Assembly: GCF_028769735.1 (NCBI RefSeq)
Contig: NC_088169.1
Location: forward strand, 39,842,729 to 39,906,728
Length of the DNA stretch: 64,000 bases
DNA from: Zonotrichia leucophrys gambelii
Lineage: Eukaryota; Chordata; Aves; Passeriformes; Passerellidae
Direction: 5' to 3'
Shown here: one piece after another, positions 1 to 16,129 of the stretch
Layout of the letters: each line of letters starts with the position of its first letter
How positions within the stretch are numbered: position 1 is the first letter of the stretch
Position numbers and translations under genes: made by a program
Notes under the pieces: model-generated
What the model saw: only the letters and a program-made list of their open reading frames with translations
Database searches by the model: none
Told to the model about the DNA's origin: nothing

Positions 1-1419
1 ATTGAGAACAGAGTTTGTTATAAATTAAGCCAGGAATCTTCCCTCTAAAAAGAACCTCTGGTACATGAGGCAGAACAGTGATAAAAGAAAGCTGCTAAAC
101 TGCATGAAAATAACATGTAAAAGATAACCCCAGATTTGGTAAATCTTGGCAAACACCAAGTGTTTAAAATTCCTTTCAACTTAAACATCACCAGCACTCA
201 GCAGAGTGTACTCAGCATCCCACAGAACCTGTACTTGTTTTTGTCTAGGAGCTGTACAAAAAAAAAAAAACAAAAAAAACCACAGCAACTGAAGTATGAA
301 ATTTTTAGATTTCATTCTCAAATAGTCTCCTTAATGAGCAGGTGGTATCCTCTAACAACAAATAATCAACTCAATAGTAAGGGTCTGTATTACAACTAGA
401 ACTCAAACCTACAGGAAATAGTTAAGGAAGGTACAAGGAACACCTGTCTCACAAATGCTAAGGACAAAAAGAACCACCATTCAAGAATCATATTCCTCAT
501 CTAAGTTTTTTATCTTGAATCAAAAAGGTGCAAATTTTTCTCAAAAGCAGAAACAAATTTCTCTTGCTGCCTGCAAAGCAAGGTATTTCTTCAGCTACAT
601 GGTTCATTTACTCCATAACAAAGTTGGTAGCTGCAATGGCTTTTTACTTTGAACTTCAATGTAGTATGTGCTTGTCCCTATTCTGAGCAAAATCAGTAGA
701 CAACAACACATGATCTGCAGTGACTATGCATACAGCATCCACCCAGGACTTTGTTCAAACATTGTGAATGCAACTTCCTCCTAGCACTGCCCACTTTTAA
801 GCAGCTGCATGAAAGCTTTTGGAAAAAAAATAAAATCAGACCATATCATCAGTTCATGATATACAAAAACCTTACTGAAGTAAAGAGGTTTTGAACAATA
901 ATTTTTATAAATTCAGACAAAGTGAAAACAGCACCCTCTTGACTCTTCGGTCCTTTCAGAGAATGCAGCTCCATGATACAATACCACCAGCAGAGAAGCC
1001 AATTTTTAAACAGCTTTCTATTCCCAACCCAAAGTGCACTTCAGCACCTTCTCAGGGCTGCTGATACAGCTGTTCACCAGCTGTGCTACGAATCACCAAG
1101 ATGATCACTTAAAACCAGATACTTTTAACCTAGATCATTTCAGTGACCCAGTTTTGCAGAGCAGCCTCATAAACAGTCCAGGCATAAGCATAAGGGTTTT
1201 CACATACTGGGTAAAGTTCTTACAAACAGACTTCTCCCAAAAGAAAACTCAGCCTGCAATCGCATCCTCAAAATGCAAAGAATTCACATGTACAGCATAT
1301 TGAAATCCCCTGTGTTAAAGTATCTTTTAGAATTGCCTTTAGTTGTTATCTTGATTCCTTAGATACCTTGAAACAAGTATGTGCCATCAGTCACAGCCAA
1401 GCAAATCAAAATAACTTAC
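1..1419 (-). other. PCCA: PCCA intron 6 (partial)
   Basis: AT-rich intronic DNA downstream of exon 6, starting with a GTAAGT donor at its 1419 end. There is an A-rich run near 258-280. No exon-like match to the next PCCA coding segment and no recognised repeat were seen. Confidence 0.85.
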
Positions 1420-1473
1420 CAAACGTCTAGCAAATTCTTTATTTTCTGAAAGAAATCCATATCCTGGGTGTAC
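1420..1473 (-). CDS. PCCA: PCCA exon 6: GYGFLSEN motif of biotin carboxylase
   Basis: A 54-nt exon encoding VHPGYGFLSENKEFARRL. HPGYGFLSEN is an almost invariant motif of biotin carboxylases. The acceptor is TTTTGTCTTCCAAG and the donor GTAAGT. The length equals that of the human exon. Human PCCA has Cys where this bird has Arg near the end (FARCL versus FARRL), which is a normal substitution. The next exon is outside the window. Confidence 0.97.
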
Positions 1474-3383
<1,910 letters not shown>

Positions 3384-4499
3384 TTAACAGATGCTCCCAG
3401 CAAAAATAATTAACATCACCCAGTCACATGCACACAAATCTGATTGTGTCAAAGATCATTTACATACCATAGCCACTCTAAAATACACACTGAAATCACC
3501 AACACTGGCATACATACAAGTACTTGCACAGTAAATCTCATTTCATTTAGCTCTGAGCTTAAGTCACTTTCAAAATGTTTTATTGTTCTAATACATTATT
3601 TTAAATTTGATTAAATAAAATCAAGACAAATAGAATTTCACCTTCCTATACTGATCATCTATATGTAAATTCAGACTAAAAACTACTTTGTTACTTGTAA
3701 CTAGGGTAGTCTAATATCTTAATACTTAATAACAAACATTCATGACCAGTTCTAAGCAGGCTCCCCAGGAAGTTGGGGATAATTAGAGTGAATTGAATGA
3801 AGGGATGCAATGAGTGTCCCTGCACAGCATCAGGTCAGCACCATGCACAAATTAAAGCCTATGACTAAAGAGTTCAATATCACTACACGTGAACCAGAAA
3901 ATCTTGAGAATTATTTAAGCAGGCTCATGTTTGATTTCTAATCCATTGTATCCTCATTTATATGCATTTGCCAAATATTTTTTAGCCAAACAAAAAAGGG
4001 ACAAACATCTGCAACATTTTACCAAGAATAGTAAAATAGCTAGATTTGGAGTTAGAAGTCTTCTTACATCTCACAAGAATGCTTATCTTGAAGTTTAAAA
4101 AGTTTAATTAGATTGGTCTTTAACATGTTTTCAGAGTTCAGAATACTTTTCTTTCAAGTAAGATACAGATATAACCATGAAACCAAACAACCAGTTTTAC
4201 CTCATTCTGTTTTTTGTAAGCTCCCTTTCAGTATGCATTTAAGAAAGCATGCCGTTGTTTAAACTGTGTAAGATTCTTAGCTGTCAGTAAGACTTATTTA
4301 AAATGACAATTTGACATTTCCAATGTTTACCAATTTTTAAAACTATTTGATATCTTCAGCATTTGAAACTGAAAATATACTGTCTAAAGTCAGCACTCTT
4401 TTAGAAAAATAGTATTAACATTTGAGAAACACAAAACCCTGAGATGCATTCAGTTGGCCAAAGCATGGTATAAACACACCAAGCTTGTGGTTTTGGTCC

Positions 4500-4580
4500 C
4501 TGCATGGATCATTCACTTAAGAGCTGGACTCCATAATCCTTGTAGGTCCCTTCCAAACTCAGCACATTCTGTAATTCTGC
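4500..4580 (+). repeat. CR1 LINE fragment, 3' end
   Basis: The segment reads GAGCTGGACT, then a diverged GATCCTTGTAGGTCCCTTCC, then ends in an ATTCTGTAATTCTG tail. This is the standard 3' end of avian CR1 elements, with the 8-bp-type terminal repeat. Only the last 80 bases or so remain. Confidence 0.8.
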
Positions 4581-5706
4581 ACAATATTTTTGGTTTTTAT
4601 CAGGGAATTTTGTTATTTGTGAAAAGGAATTTTATTTGCAATTAGTTTGAAGGCTGTCAAGTGTGTCAAACAAGACAAAAGTTACATAGCCTGGATACAC
4701 TATTGGCTCATTCAGAAGAAACCAGGCCAGAAAAAGCAAAAAAAAAAATCTACAAACACTGACAGGCAGCAGTGAGACAACATTTTGAACACTACAATGA
4801 GAAATAAGTAGCAGGGAAATATAACAAATGTATAAAAAGGAAGAGAGCCACTTAAGCATTCTCATTTTTTCTTCAGTTTTATTGACCTTTTCTGAACTTG
4901 GGAAAAGTTAGTCCTACCAACAAGCAGCATATTAACTTTCCAACTAACTCCATGGTTCTTTCTGGAAGCATTCTTGAATAGCTTCTGAATTTGCTATATT
5001 CTCAAGTATATAACCACATAACCTGCTGCAATCACCATACATTTCAACTATTGCTTCAATAACATCTCAACTGTTTTGTTTTATCACTACAGCATTGGTC
5101 TCACAATATAAACAGAGCAAAACCAGAAAAAAAAAAATCTTTGAGCAGCAGCACAGACAATCATGCAGCAGGTTTTTGTACTTTCTAGTACACACACCTT
5201 AGCAACTAAGTAATCTATTTTGATCAAATGCTATCAAGATTAGTCTGTGTCATCCTTCCTGCAGCACTAAGCTGAAGAAACAGCAGCTTTATCTGAATGA
5301 TCAGTTTATATGCTTAAAGTTGTTCTGAATCCCAATGTGGTGTACAGTTCTAAACAAAGTCATTCAAGCTTAAGCTTAATTAAGAATGTATATTTTACAA
5401 AACCAAAAGCTTCCTTATAAAAAAGGACTAAAGATTGTTAGCTATTTCTAGGTATCAAGATGAAAATTCCACACCCATGCACTTCCTGCACTAAGACACC
5501 AACAGAGTCCCACTAGTACCAAAAGCAGCCAGAGAAGATATTGCAAACCGATTGGTTTTGTACATATAAATCCATTTCTCCTTGCTCACCTTACTGCAAG
5601 TTGTTGGTGCCTTCTCTAGTTCAGTGTCACTTGAGCCTTGAATGCACCAGGCAAATCTCCCAAAAAAAGAGGTCTCTATTCCACCTCCACTAGTTCAAAA
5701 CCTCCA

Positions 5707-5813
5707 GATTTTCAGGATCCAGTGACAGCTGGGAGGATTTTCAGGATCCAGCCCCATCTAAGAGGCTTCTCATATCTACTTTTATTATGACTTCATATCT
5801 ATTTTTATTGTGA
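5707..5813. repeat. Two adjacent short tandem duplications
   Basis: GATTTTCAGGATCCAG occurs at 5707-5722 and again at 5736-5751, a period of 29. Just after it, a 25-bp unit at 5766-5790 is repeated with small changes at 5791-5813. Both look like local slippage or microduplication in intron 4. Confidence 0.85.
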
Positions 5814-8797
5814 GCAAACCAGCACACGAACTGGAAATCTGCTTCTTAATAATTCATAATGACAATTCCCCTTAGCATTTAGATTCCTTTGACATTGCAT
5901 TGCAGTTCATGAAGAATACCCCAAATATTGGAACACAAATTTATCATAGATTTTTTTGTATAGTACAAATGTAATTACTAGCAAACATTACAAAAACCAT
6001 CATTTGAGTCTACATGACAACTGAAACTTTCAGCCTACTACCAAGGGCTGCCTACTTCAGTAATTCATTAAACCTTGACCTCTGCAGAAGCTAACTTATA
6101 ATGCAATCTTCCTAGGCAGTACAAAGAATTCAGCAACTCCCTTTCCTCAATCACCACAAATTTCAAATATATTGATTTTCAAATTCAAGGATTGCTTAAG
6201 CACTTGACTTAAATCACACAATCCTAGGTATTCAAAGCCTGTCCCTAACAGCTAAAATCTCAGAGGTGTGATTTATCCCTTTTCTGTTTTAGGTCACAAA
6301 AAAACCCAATGTCAACAAAAACAAAGAAGCAAGTCCCAGGAGGTTCTTGAAAAATGCAACTCCTTCATAAATATCTGAATTGACCCTGCCATCTCAAGCA
6401 TGAATGGATAACAACAAAGGCTGGAAAACAGTTGAAACTAAGTGCTCAATTGTTTATACTGCAGTTTTTAATCATATTGGGCTACCTGGGCCTCAAGAGA
6501 GAAGTCTCAAGCAGCTACCAAGGACTTGCTGTGTTAGAGAATACAAATAACATGAAATCATGGAAAATTGTGTGTGCAAAAGCCGCTTAATTTCTGTAAA
6601 AGTTTTTTACTTTAAGTACTCTAGTTCATAAAGGCTGATTATATGTCAAAAACAACAAAACCAAAACCTACTGAATCTTCATTTTATAGAACCTCAATCT
6701 AATTAAAGAACTAGAGACTAAATACAGTCACTTTTGGAAATCCAAACCAATCACAAACAGCTGACCAGGTCATCACACTCCTGTATCTATGAGAAATAAG
6801 CTACTAATAATAAAACTGGGTTCAACAAGGAGCCCTAGCAGAACAACATTAGAATAAATACTTTTAAATGGTGTAACTATTTTTGGATTAAGATACAAAG
6901 TCAACTGGAAATAATCTGAAGTATAACAATTATCTTATTACACAACAACAAGCTTATTCTTTCAGAAGCAAACAGCACAGAAGTGACCACTGGCTATAAA
7001 ACTAGTTTAGGTCGAGGAGCCACTTTCACAGCAAGGCAGTTCTATCAGCAGATCCTGCCACGCCTTTACACAGGAACAGCTTCATGTTTCTTCACCGTCT
7101 TTTCAGCAAACAGGCAAATAAAGCAAGGAGTCCATTGGGGATGACTCGCCAGCCATTTTTGGCCTGGACTGGTTTCAAGCACCACTCCAGGCTGCAGCAG
7201 CTCTCAGGGTGCAGAGCACAGTAAGGAGTGATAACAGTAGCAGCAATTGGGTTTGGAGATCCTTCTACATTTCAATATTTCAGGAGGATTTATAAGCCAG
7301 TTTTGGTCACAGGGCCTGGCATCATACTACAGAAGACAAACATACCCATAACCCAAAGTTTTGGATGTGAACACCACAAAAATAGTCAATATCTGCCTTG
7401 CAGACAACCCAATTTAGAAGGACTACACTGAATCAGAGCCAGTACACACCCAAATTACCTAGATTATTTTACTTCTCCTGTATCCTGGAGAGTGACACAT
7501 GTTCATTTGACAGTAGCATGCTCTCTTGAATAGCCATACTCCGAATTTATTGAATTATCCTCATAATTAAACCAGTATCTCAAATAATTTCCAGAAATCA
7601 AAATTAATAACTTGCTACTTAAAATATATATGGGTCTCCTAGAGGCATTCTGTTTGACACAGCAGTATCAAGGCACACTTCTCCAGGGCCACCCATCTGC
7701 TGCAGAGCACTAGTTGGAATCTACATTACAAACAAATCACATTTAAATACATGTCTCTCAACATTTAAACATAGAAAAGTTCTCAGTATGAACACAGAAT
7801 GTATTAAAAATTATTTTAAGGCAAAGAAATAAACCACTTTCAGTGCATATAGAGTCTATGAAACAATCAAAGACACCAAGAAAATTTACAGATCTCTAGC
7901 ATTATAATTATTCAGCAGCTCAAGTTTGTTACCTTCTTATGGAGCTGGTTCAAGACAAAAAGTGCTTTTCTCCTCAGTTTGTTTCTGAATGAATCATTCT
8001 TATTTACTAACTCCAAAAAGTAAAGACTGACTTTGTCAACAAAGAAAAGCATACCTACATGCATTTCCCTATGGAGTGTTTAATATCATCTGTATAGTTT
8101 CCACAGATTTTATATACCTCAGCAGTTTCTGAGGCTTATCACGTGACAGATGTAATTTACTTCAGTGTAAATGTCTAATTAACACATACACACACACTCC
8201 CCTTTTGCTCCATCTCTGAGGAGTAAATGTCTGGGATTCCCCAGTGCCCCAGTTTTTCAGAGTAGGTCAGCCTACACATCACCAGGTCTCAACACAAGTT
8301 GATATTCACACAGCAGAGACAGTTATACTGAGTTGCAGGCTGCATTTTCTTCCTGATTCTTCTATGCTCTTTCAGAATTTATATTATAGGGAAACTGTTA
8401 TAGCTGCATATACAGTGCTAATCAAACCTAAGCAGCAATTAAAACAACCTCAGCAAAGAGAACACTTTTGTTTGGTACACTAGATAAGACTGAGCATTGT
8501 TCAGACAAAGAAATCTAATCAAACAAGTCATTCTCCTTTTATAGTTCAAATCAATATTACACATTGGAACAACATCCGTTGGTGTAAGTGGATTCACTTA
8601 ATTGGCCCAAACTGCATAATACCGCTCAGCAAGACAAATCACAATTAGCTCAACCCATAAAATAGGGCTAATGAATAAATCCTTTGTAAGTTAGCTAAAA
8701 AAAACCAACCACCTCAAATCTTGCCAGCACCATTGCCAAAAGAGACAGACAAAACAGAACAAAAAGCCTATGGCGTTGAACAGTCTTGAGTTTAAAC

Positions 8798-8816
8798 AAA
8801 AAAAAAAAAAAAAAAA
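8798..8816. repeat. Poly(A) run, 19 bases
   Basis: A homopolymer of 19 A in intron 4, with no flanking retrotransposed gene recognised. Confidence 0.95.
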
Positions 8817-11800
8817 TCAAACTGATGCAAAAAAGGTTCAAATTCACTGCTTTGCCAAAAACACATCTTCCATCTGACCTAAGTATCTTTAGCAGCTTGA
8901 CATTAAAATACACACACCAGTAATACAGTAAGTATGAGCACATAGTGTGCAGTATTCATACAGCCTTTAAAGTGCTATCTGCAAAGAAATACTGTCACAC
9001 CATTACATCATTTAACCCTAAAACAAAATAATGGAAACAATATTAGGCTAGAGCACATAAACAAAACTGTGAAAGACAAATACCATAACTACCCTACATT
9101 TCCCAAATTTAATTCTACTCAGCATCCCAAAAACCTAAAAAAAAAGTTCATGCAAATAAACAGGTCAACCTGCAGAGTCAACATAAATAGATTTCTCTGC
9201 AAGCCTATTTTAAACTATTTTATTTGATAGCCCACAAATAGTTAAACAAGGACTCTGTAAAACAATCCTTCAGTGGCCTTCAAACATGTTTTGGTGAAGG
9301 GCATTTAGTTACATTCCCCTCCAAGTCTACCAAGACCCTCAAAACAGCCCATCCTTCAGCATCTGCAGGATTAGATCCCTGGTTCATGGACACCAACTGA
9401 GAAATATAAATTTAAAAATATAATATCCTTTGCTTTACTTCCTAGTCTTGCCCTTCAAGTTTGCCAGCTGATAAAAAAATGAAGACAGTAAATAAACTCA
9501 GTAACCAAGGGCCTCAAAAACCCATTTTTCAACTACAATTAATGGATCCAGGTTGAACTGAACAATCACTAAAAGACAGGCAACATGAACCAGGCAGGGA
9601 AGAAAGCATTTTTAACCAACACCAAGAGAAAGCACATTTCAATACATATCAAGATTTTCATCTGTTTGCATTCTTGCTTATAGACATGAATTTATTTTTG
9701 TAACCTTAAAAAAAGAAAAAGTAAACCTCCATTCTCTCTTCCATGGATGAAGCCCTGGAATGCTGTATGCTGCTAAAAAGACACACAATTTTACTTGCAT
9801 TATAAAGGGGAAAGGACTCCCCATTGTACTTATAGGCCTGATCACTCCTACTGTAAAAACCAGACCATGCTAAAGCTGTCATAGAGTGATACTCTCAAAC
9901 TGTGTTCTGCTTGAGGGACAAGCAAGAAAATGCCTTCTGAGTACTGAAGACATTACAGATAAGACTCTAGAGATGAGTTCCAGAATGGCCTTTGTCCCTA
10001 AAAACCTCTTCCTATATGCTAATTGCTTGATGGATAGTTTCAGTGAAGCACCTTCTAGAACAAAAGTGAGAAAGAAGGCTTTTCCATCAAAATTTTATTC
10101 CAAGTGTTTACTCTGTTGAGCCCTTCAACTAGGACACAAGTTTGCTATTGAAAATTTGGCGGAATTAAACAGTTAATTTGTATCACAACTTCCAACATGT
10201 TTTACTTAACACCAACCAGGAACAGTCCATTTCTTGGGTAGAATAACTGAAAAAGTAGGTCAACAGTCACCTTGCACACTAACCTACCTTTAGATGAACT
10301 GAACAATTAACAGAGGCAGAGCAACCAGGAGGGGAAAACCAGAATGTCCCAAACTTTAACTCCAAGCTACTGCGCCAGTAGCAAAAGGCATTAATGATCT
10401 CGAGGGAAAAGCACTCCCCTTGCCTCCTTGCACTGGTGTTCCCTTGGTGGGACAGCTACCAAGTTTCCTGGCTCAAGTAAAATTGGAGGCAGCACAGCCA
10501 CTCAACACAACCTTTGCAGATATCTGGAGGGCTGTGAAGAAAGTCTGCAAGCTTGCAACTGCACTCATGTCTGCAGACTATTTTTACTTTGGAATACATT
10601 ATCTACAGCAAGCCTCCAGGATAAACAGGAGATTTTTAGTTCAGAACATACACTAACAATTTGGGAGGACACTTACTAAATGTATTTACCAAAGAAAGTC
10701 TCCATCTGTTGCATGAGTTGAGCAATTCATCATATTTATTAGAGCAGCCCACTATGCTCTGTGAGGATGCTTGAGTTTCATCTTTGCAGCATATGTGATT
10801 CTGCACTTTCAGTGTTTTAGAAAAAGAATTAAGTTTTTTGTGATGTTAACAAAATAGTGATGCCCTACAGTGCTTTTAGTAGCCTCCCTGCATTTCAAAC
10901 GCATCTGCACCCACATGTCAGCCTTTCCCTAATGGAATCTCAGCTTCTAAGCACATTAGCAAAGCAATAGGACAGATCTTTCTCATGCTGTTTCTTTTTC
11001 CTGCCTCTCCCAAAAACAAGCTCACCAAGGAATGCATTTCATGCATGCTTCTTTGTTTTGCCTTCTAAAGGGGTTAAGACATGTAGGAGATGGGAAAACT
11101 GGCAGTTAAGCAGGTCTAGGAAATAGTATCACATGGTAGGAAGGGCAGTCAACAGCAGAACTTCATATAGTAGAGATTTAGTTCTTGATTAAGCTGGATA
11201 TACCAGAAGACACTTGGGATTCAGAAAAAGTATGTTAAACTCGGCCACAGTGCAAGGTACCATGCAGTATGCACTGGTAACATGCCCCTATTCAGCATTT
11301 TCAGCTCTAATTTGGATAGAGTTCCCCTTTCAGATGGATGAACACAGCGCACATTCAGATGTCTATACATGGCTGGACTGCAGAAGTTACTTCCAGCATC
11401 CAAAGATCAGAGATTCCTAAAATCAGTTCTAGTGTTGAGAAAATAGCTCCCAACAACAGCAAGGTGATTTCACAGCTACCTGGTATTTCAACTACAGAAC
11501 AGTATTTAACAGAACACTGAAAAGGGAAATGTGGGCATCAACTGAATACAACATAGTCTGTATCAGTAGTTGGAAGATTTATTTAATTTTTTTTTTTAAT
11601 TGCAAACACAAGATGCAGACAGTGAGTTATGTTCTTCCTGGTGTGGACTAACTTCAGGCCCAAAATGAACCATGTATTGAGAGTTACCTCACTTCTCACA
11701 ATAAGCCTCACTTTAGGCATACACAAAGTGCCACTCAAAGGAAGATCCCACCCCTGAACGCTCCTCCACACTCAGCTCCAGCAATTACAGTGCTGCTGAG

Positions 11801-12128
11801 ACAGATCAATGAACTGAACAGACACAGTGGAAAAGGATTCTGAGGGGAGGGGAAATTAACCTTCTGTCAGATCAGCAAGTTAAACCATCTCCCAGCTGCA
11901 TGACCATCAGATCCCACACAGTGAATGAATGAGGGGGCAGGAGAGCACTCCTTTCACAAGTACTGTAGACTTAGAGGAATTTAGACATAATATGAAGCAA
12001 GTTCTACAATGTCAAATAAACCAAAGAAAATACCAGAAAAAACAGTTTGTCAGTGAATGCAGAATATCTTAAGGATGACAAAATCCCAGAGCAGGTTTCC
12101 TAAAACAGATTTTCCTCATGTCTATGCA

Positions 12129-12194
12129 ATACATATATGCTCAACAGAAAATATATATGCACATGTATGTATATATACACGCACATACACATAT
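12129..12194. repeat. TA/CA alternating purine-pyrimidine microsatellite
   Basis: An imperfect stretch of ATATAT, ACATGTATGT and CACATACACATA steps in intron 4. It is a degenerate TA/CA dinucleotide repeat. Confidence 0.8.
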
Positions 12195-14899
12195 CCTTCA
12201 CTACTTCTAGGTACCCAGTGAGAGGAGTTTTACCACTAAGGCTAAGTACTAAAGCAGTACATAAAAATTAACAAAAATTACATCATAAAATCCCAGCATT
12301 ACCATCATGGCAAGCATAATCTTATGCTTTTATGAGGAATTAAATCCTTAAAAATGCGTTACAAAATATTCATATTTAATATTATGTTATTATATGACAT
12401 TTACAAAAGTAAAGCATTTTTCCTTCAAAATTCCACTAATATGAATGCTCAGGTTTCTTTAAAATGATTCTTTGTTAAGTTCTTAAATGAAAGTGTTCAT
12501 TTTGCAAGAAAATTACTTCTCTGCCAGTGTATGCTAATTATTCATTATAGCAGAACTTCAAAGAAGATAGTCCTTTCTATAAAACCCATTGTAAGTTTTC
12601 TACCCTCAAAAGTCTTCTTTTGAAAGACAAGACAGCTTTGAGATTAAGATGCAGATGTCCAGATAAAGTCAACAAAAACAGTGCAATGGAGAAAAAGCAT
12701 CAAGAACTCCTGAAAAATGACTGCACAGACAAGCAGGCAGCTCAAGTCTGTAAGGACTGCATGGTCTAACAAACAGGCAGGAATAGACAAGGAAATCTGC
12801 ACTGTCCAAATACGATTTTTACACAGGTACTACCAACGCTGGACAATTCATTCACAGTTGCAGATGCCAGACTTTACGTGGTCCCATTCTTTTCCAGATC
12901 ATCTGACAAAAATATTGTCAATGATTTTTTTTTTCCTTACAGCCCTCAGAGTTCTGCCATAGCTACAATTCAAATTGTAAAAATTTACTTTAGCGTGACT
13001 CTAGAAAAACCCTTTATTTGCTTGGCGATTTTTAGCTTATTATTTTCCCTAACAACATTTCTATCTCCTAGCTTATTTCCTATGATACACACTTCCCAAC
13101 TGAAGTTACTCATGGATAGCGAGTAGAATTTTAGTGTCCATTGCATCCCATTTATCTTAGACAGTATTATTTCAGCACATCAAGAAGATTTAGCCTAAGA
13201 ACACAGCATATCTTGAGGAAATGGGTCTTGATATACAAAAGACCATTCTTTGCAGGACACTACAAAGTTCCTCCCACCCAAGCAGAAACCTTGTTCCAAT
13301 TAACAGAATGATAGTAAAGTGCTCCCCCACTACCTAGTTCCCACCCTTCTATGATAATCTATCACTTCTGGGATTCTCTTTCTTACGAGAAGAATTTCAG
13401 AAATGCTAAGACAAAAGCTCCAGATCTTCACCTTTGAAGATTAAGTAAAGGCTAGACAAAATGAGAAGTACCACTATTGGAACAGCCTAATTACAGTATC
13501 AAATCCATGTGGCCTACACATACAAATTCTATTAATACATATTTAGATCTCCAACACAGCACACTTGGTCAAAGCTAAATATATTTATATTTATTTTATA
13601 TGATTAAAGAGATAATTACATGCCATACAGGCAACACCTGCACAGAACCAAAGGAAAGAAAACTTATTTCTGCAAACTGACAACTGTTTCCATTTAAGAG
13701 GCACAAAATTTTGCACTCCTCCCAACATACAGATAATATTCACATACTTAGGAAATTAACCCAACTTTAAGCATAGTTTTATAAGCCACTGGAGTAAACA
13801 TCTATATAAACAAATTCCTATTTCAAAAAAGCCTGGAATTTAAAATAAAAAAAAAAAAATCTTTCCAGGCTGCATGGAATCTACATAGCACAGCAACACA
13901 CACTCTTACAGAATGGTTCCTTCTAAATCCTCTTTCCTGTTAGCATTTAGGTTTGGGTATTTTCCTCCTCCAACCTGCTAAATAAAGTCATATTTCCTGC
14001 TGACAGCAAATGATTGGTTTACCTTGAACTCCAGGGGGTTTAACTATCCATCCTTTAAGAAGCTTTGACAGTTTAACCTGCTGAGCTCACAGCACCCAAG
14101 GGAGGGTCTTACTTGCAGTTTTACTTCTGCTGTTGCTGACCACTAATACTGACTCCACAGATAATGGATTTCAATAACAACCTCCTACAGGTTAACACTT
14201 TGGGTAGTAGCCACGATACTGCTTTAATTAAGCTAATACATGAAGGTTACAGTTTGGTAGAAAGTTGTACTAAATTTGGCAGTGCTTACAATAGCAGGAA
14301 AATGTTCACCTGTCCAGTAGCTCTGGGATAAATTTGCCTACCAATACAATTCAGTTGGTTTAACTTTTTGTAAGTGGGCTCAATTTATTAATTCCATTTC
14401 CTTTAAATATGATTTTTTTCAGCAGAACTGATAACTTCATAACAGATAGGAAATGGATGCCTATAACCATGCTGAGCACATAATGTGTCTACCTTGCATA
14501 CAAATAGCCCATGCATTGCAGTTCAAGTGTACTGTGTTTGGTTTCTTTACTTTATAAGATTTGGAGCATCCTGGTAATGTAATATAGTAGCATTTCTATT
14601 TCCTTGAAGCTAAGTTGCTAACAATAAATTTCATATTTTAGCAAACTATTAATTATGTAAAAGCTTAAATATGTTAAAGACATCTAGTTGAAAGTGGGAA
14701 ATAATTCCTATTTACTGAAAACAAGCATTTGCCAAAATACAAAAGCTTGCAGATTGGAGTGTTTAAATACATTTTGCAGGCCGAGCACTCGCTCTTTTTC
14801 AACACAGTGCTTAAAAGCACACATTCACTCTAAAAATAGAGAGAGTAAAGAGGTTCTTGGTTTAAAAATTAGGTATTAACTTTACCTGCAAAAACATCC

Positions 14900-15600
14900 A
14901 TTTGTTGGATTTTATTTTTTGTTAAAGTACACAATCTGACAAACATTGTACAGAGTAATAATGAAGCAGCATGGGAGCCATTTAATATACTTCTTGATTA
15001 ACTCATTGCCTGTCCAGTTCTCATTCAGACATGTGCTCACATGTCATAATCGTCATAACTCCCATCATCCCTCCAGTTAACACACAAGCTCCTTGATTAG
15101 TGCACAACTCCCAGACGAGCCATTGCTAATGCTAAATAATTCCCTCCAGCCTCCTGCCACTATACCACAGGCTCTCCAATTAAATATAATGTCTCTGATG
15201 AGCCATATTAATACAGACAAATTCCTGCCAGAGATTCTAGCCCACTCACTTCCAAAGAAGCAACTGAAATAAAAAGAAAAAAAAAAAGCTGTGTACATAA
15301 AAATTAGCCAAAAGAATAATTTTGCCATGAGGCTTTAATTACAAAACTTTGCTGTCATAAGTACATTATTCTTGGAGGTGTCTGGGAAATTGGCACGTAT
15401 TAATACAAGTTTACTGATAAATGCAATGAGTAAATTACCATTTTAATAATTGAAAAGCAAGCATGTAATATAGATAGCTCTTCAATCAGTTAATTACAAT
15501 TAGCAATATCTAATCACAGGTGATAAAATTAACTCAGATCACTTGCTGCTGGTATAGCAATTATATTCAGCCAGTCTTGTGCATTAAGCATTATTTGCAA
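14900..15600. promoter_or_regulatory. Candidate conserved noncoding element (homeodomain-motif cluster)
   Basis: This intron 4 stretch is dense in TAAT/ATTA cores, including TTAATTACAATTAGCAATAT near 15490-15509 and several ATTAAT, TTAATTA and TAATAATTG strings. It also holds a perfect 8-bp inverted repeat GACATGTG-CT-CACATGTC (15028-15045), followed by a tandem GTCATAATC/GTCATAACT. Repeats and coding frames are lacking. This texture is typical of vertebrate developmental enhancers, and PCCA neighbours ZIC2/ZIC5. Conservation cannot be tested here, so the call is inference. Confidence 0.4.
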
Positions 15601-16129
15601 CATTGGCATAGCTGTACACACCTCCACAAAGTTTTTTCAGGTTATAAAATTATTTCACTAATGACACATTCATAAAATTTTTAGAACTTGTACCAAGAAA
15701 CTACCATGCCTGTTAAAAGCCTGTAGCACTAATTACATAGTGAAGTGCACATTTTTAAAGATATTTACAGATGCACCAAGCAACAGTAAAATATTTTAAT
15801 AATATAACAGATCCAGTCATGGGTCAAATAAAGAGCCAAATGATAGTAAATCTCCCCACTTTAGAAAGGGTAGAGTCACTGGAAAACCCAACCTTTTCAG
15901 TGTACACTGAAATTCCTTAACATTTAATTCAAAATTGCTGCCATTAGCTGGAAATTGACTGTTTAGATTTTATGAAAATCATAAGGAGTTCCAGTCCTTA
16001 CAGGAAAGAGTCTAATGTCCTTAACCCTAGTGCTGACCCTCTCACTGGAAGAGATATCAACAAAGGACATGTAAATAGACTGTTGCAGAAGTATCCTTTA
16101 GTAGTTTAAAAATACTGCTTGCAACTGCA

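Noticed and set aside
1..1419. Search for PCCA exon 7 on the minus strand
   Set aside because: No stretch with splice sites encodes the next conserved biotin carboxylase segment, so exon 7 must lie outside the window.
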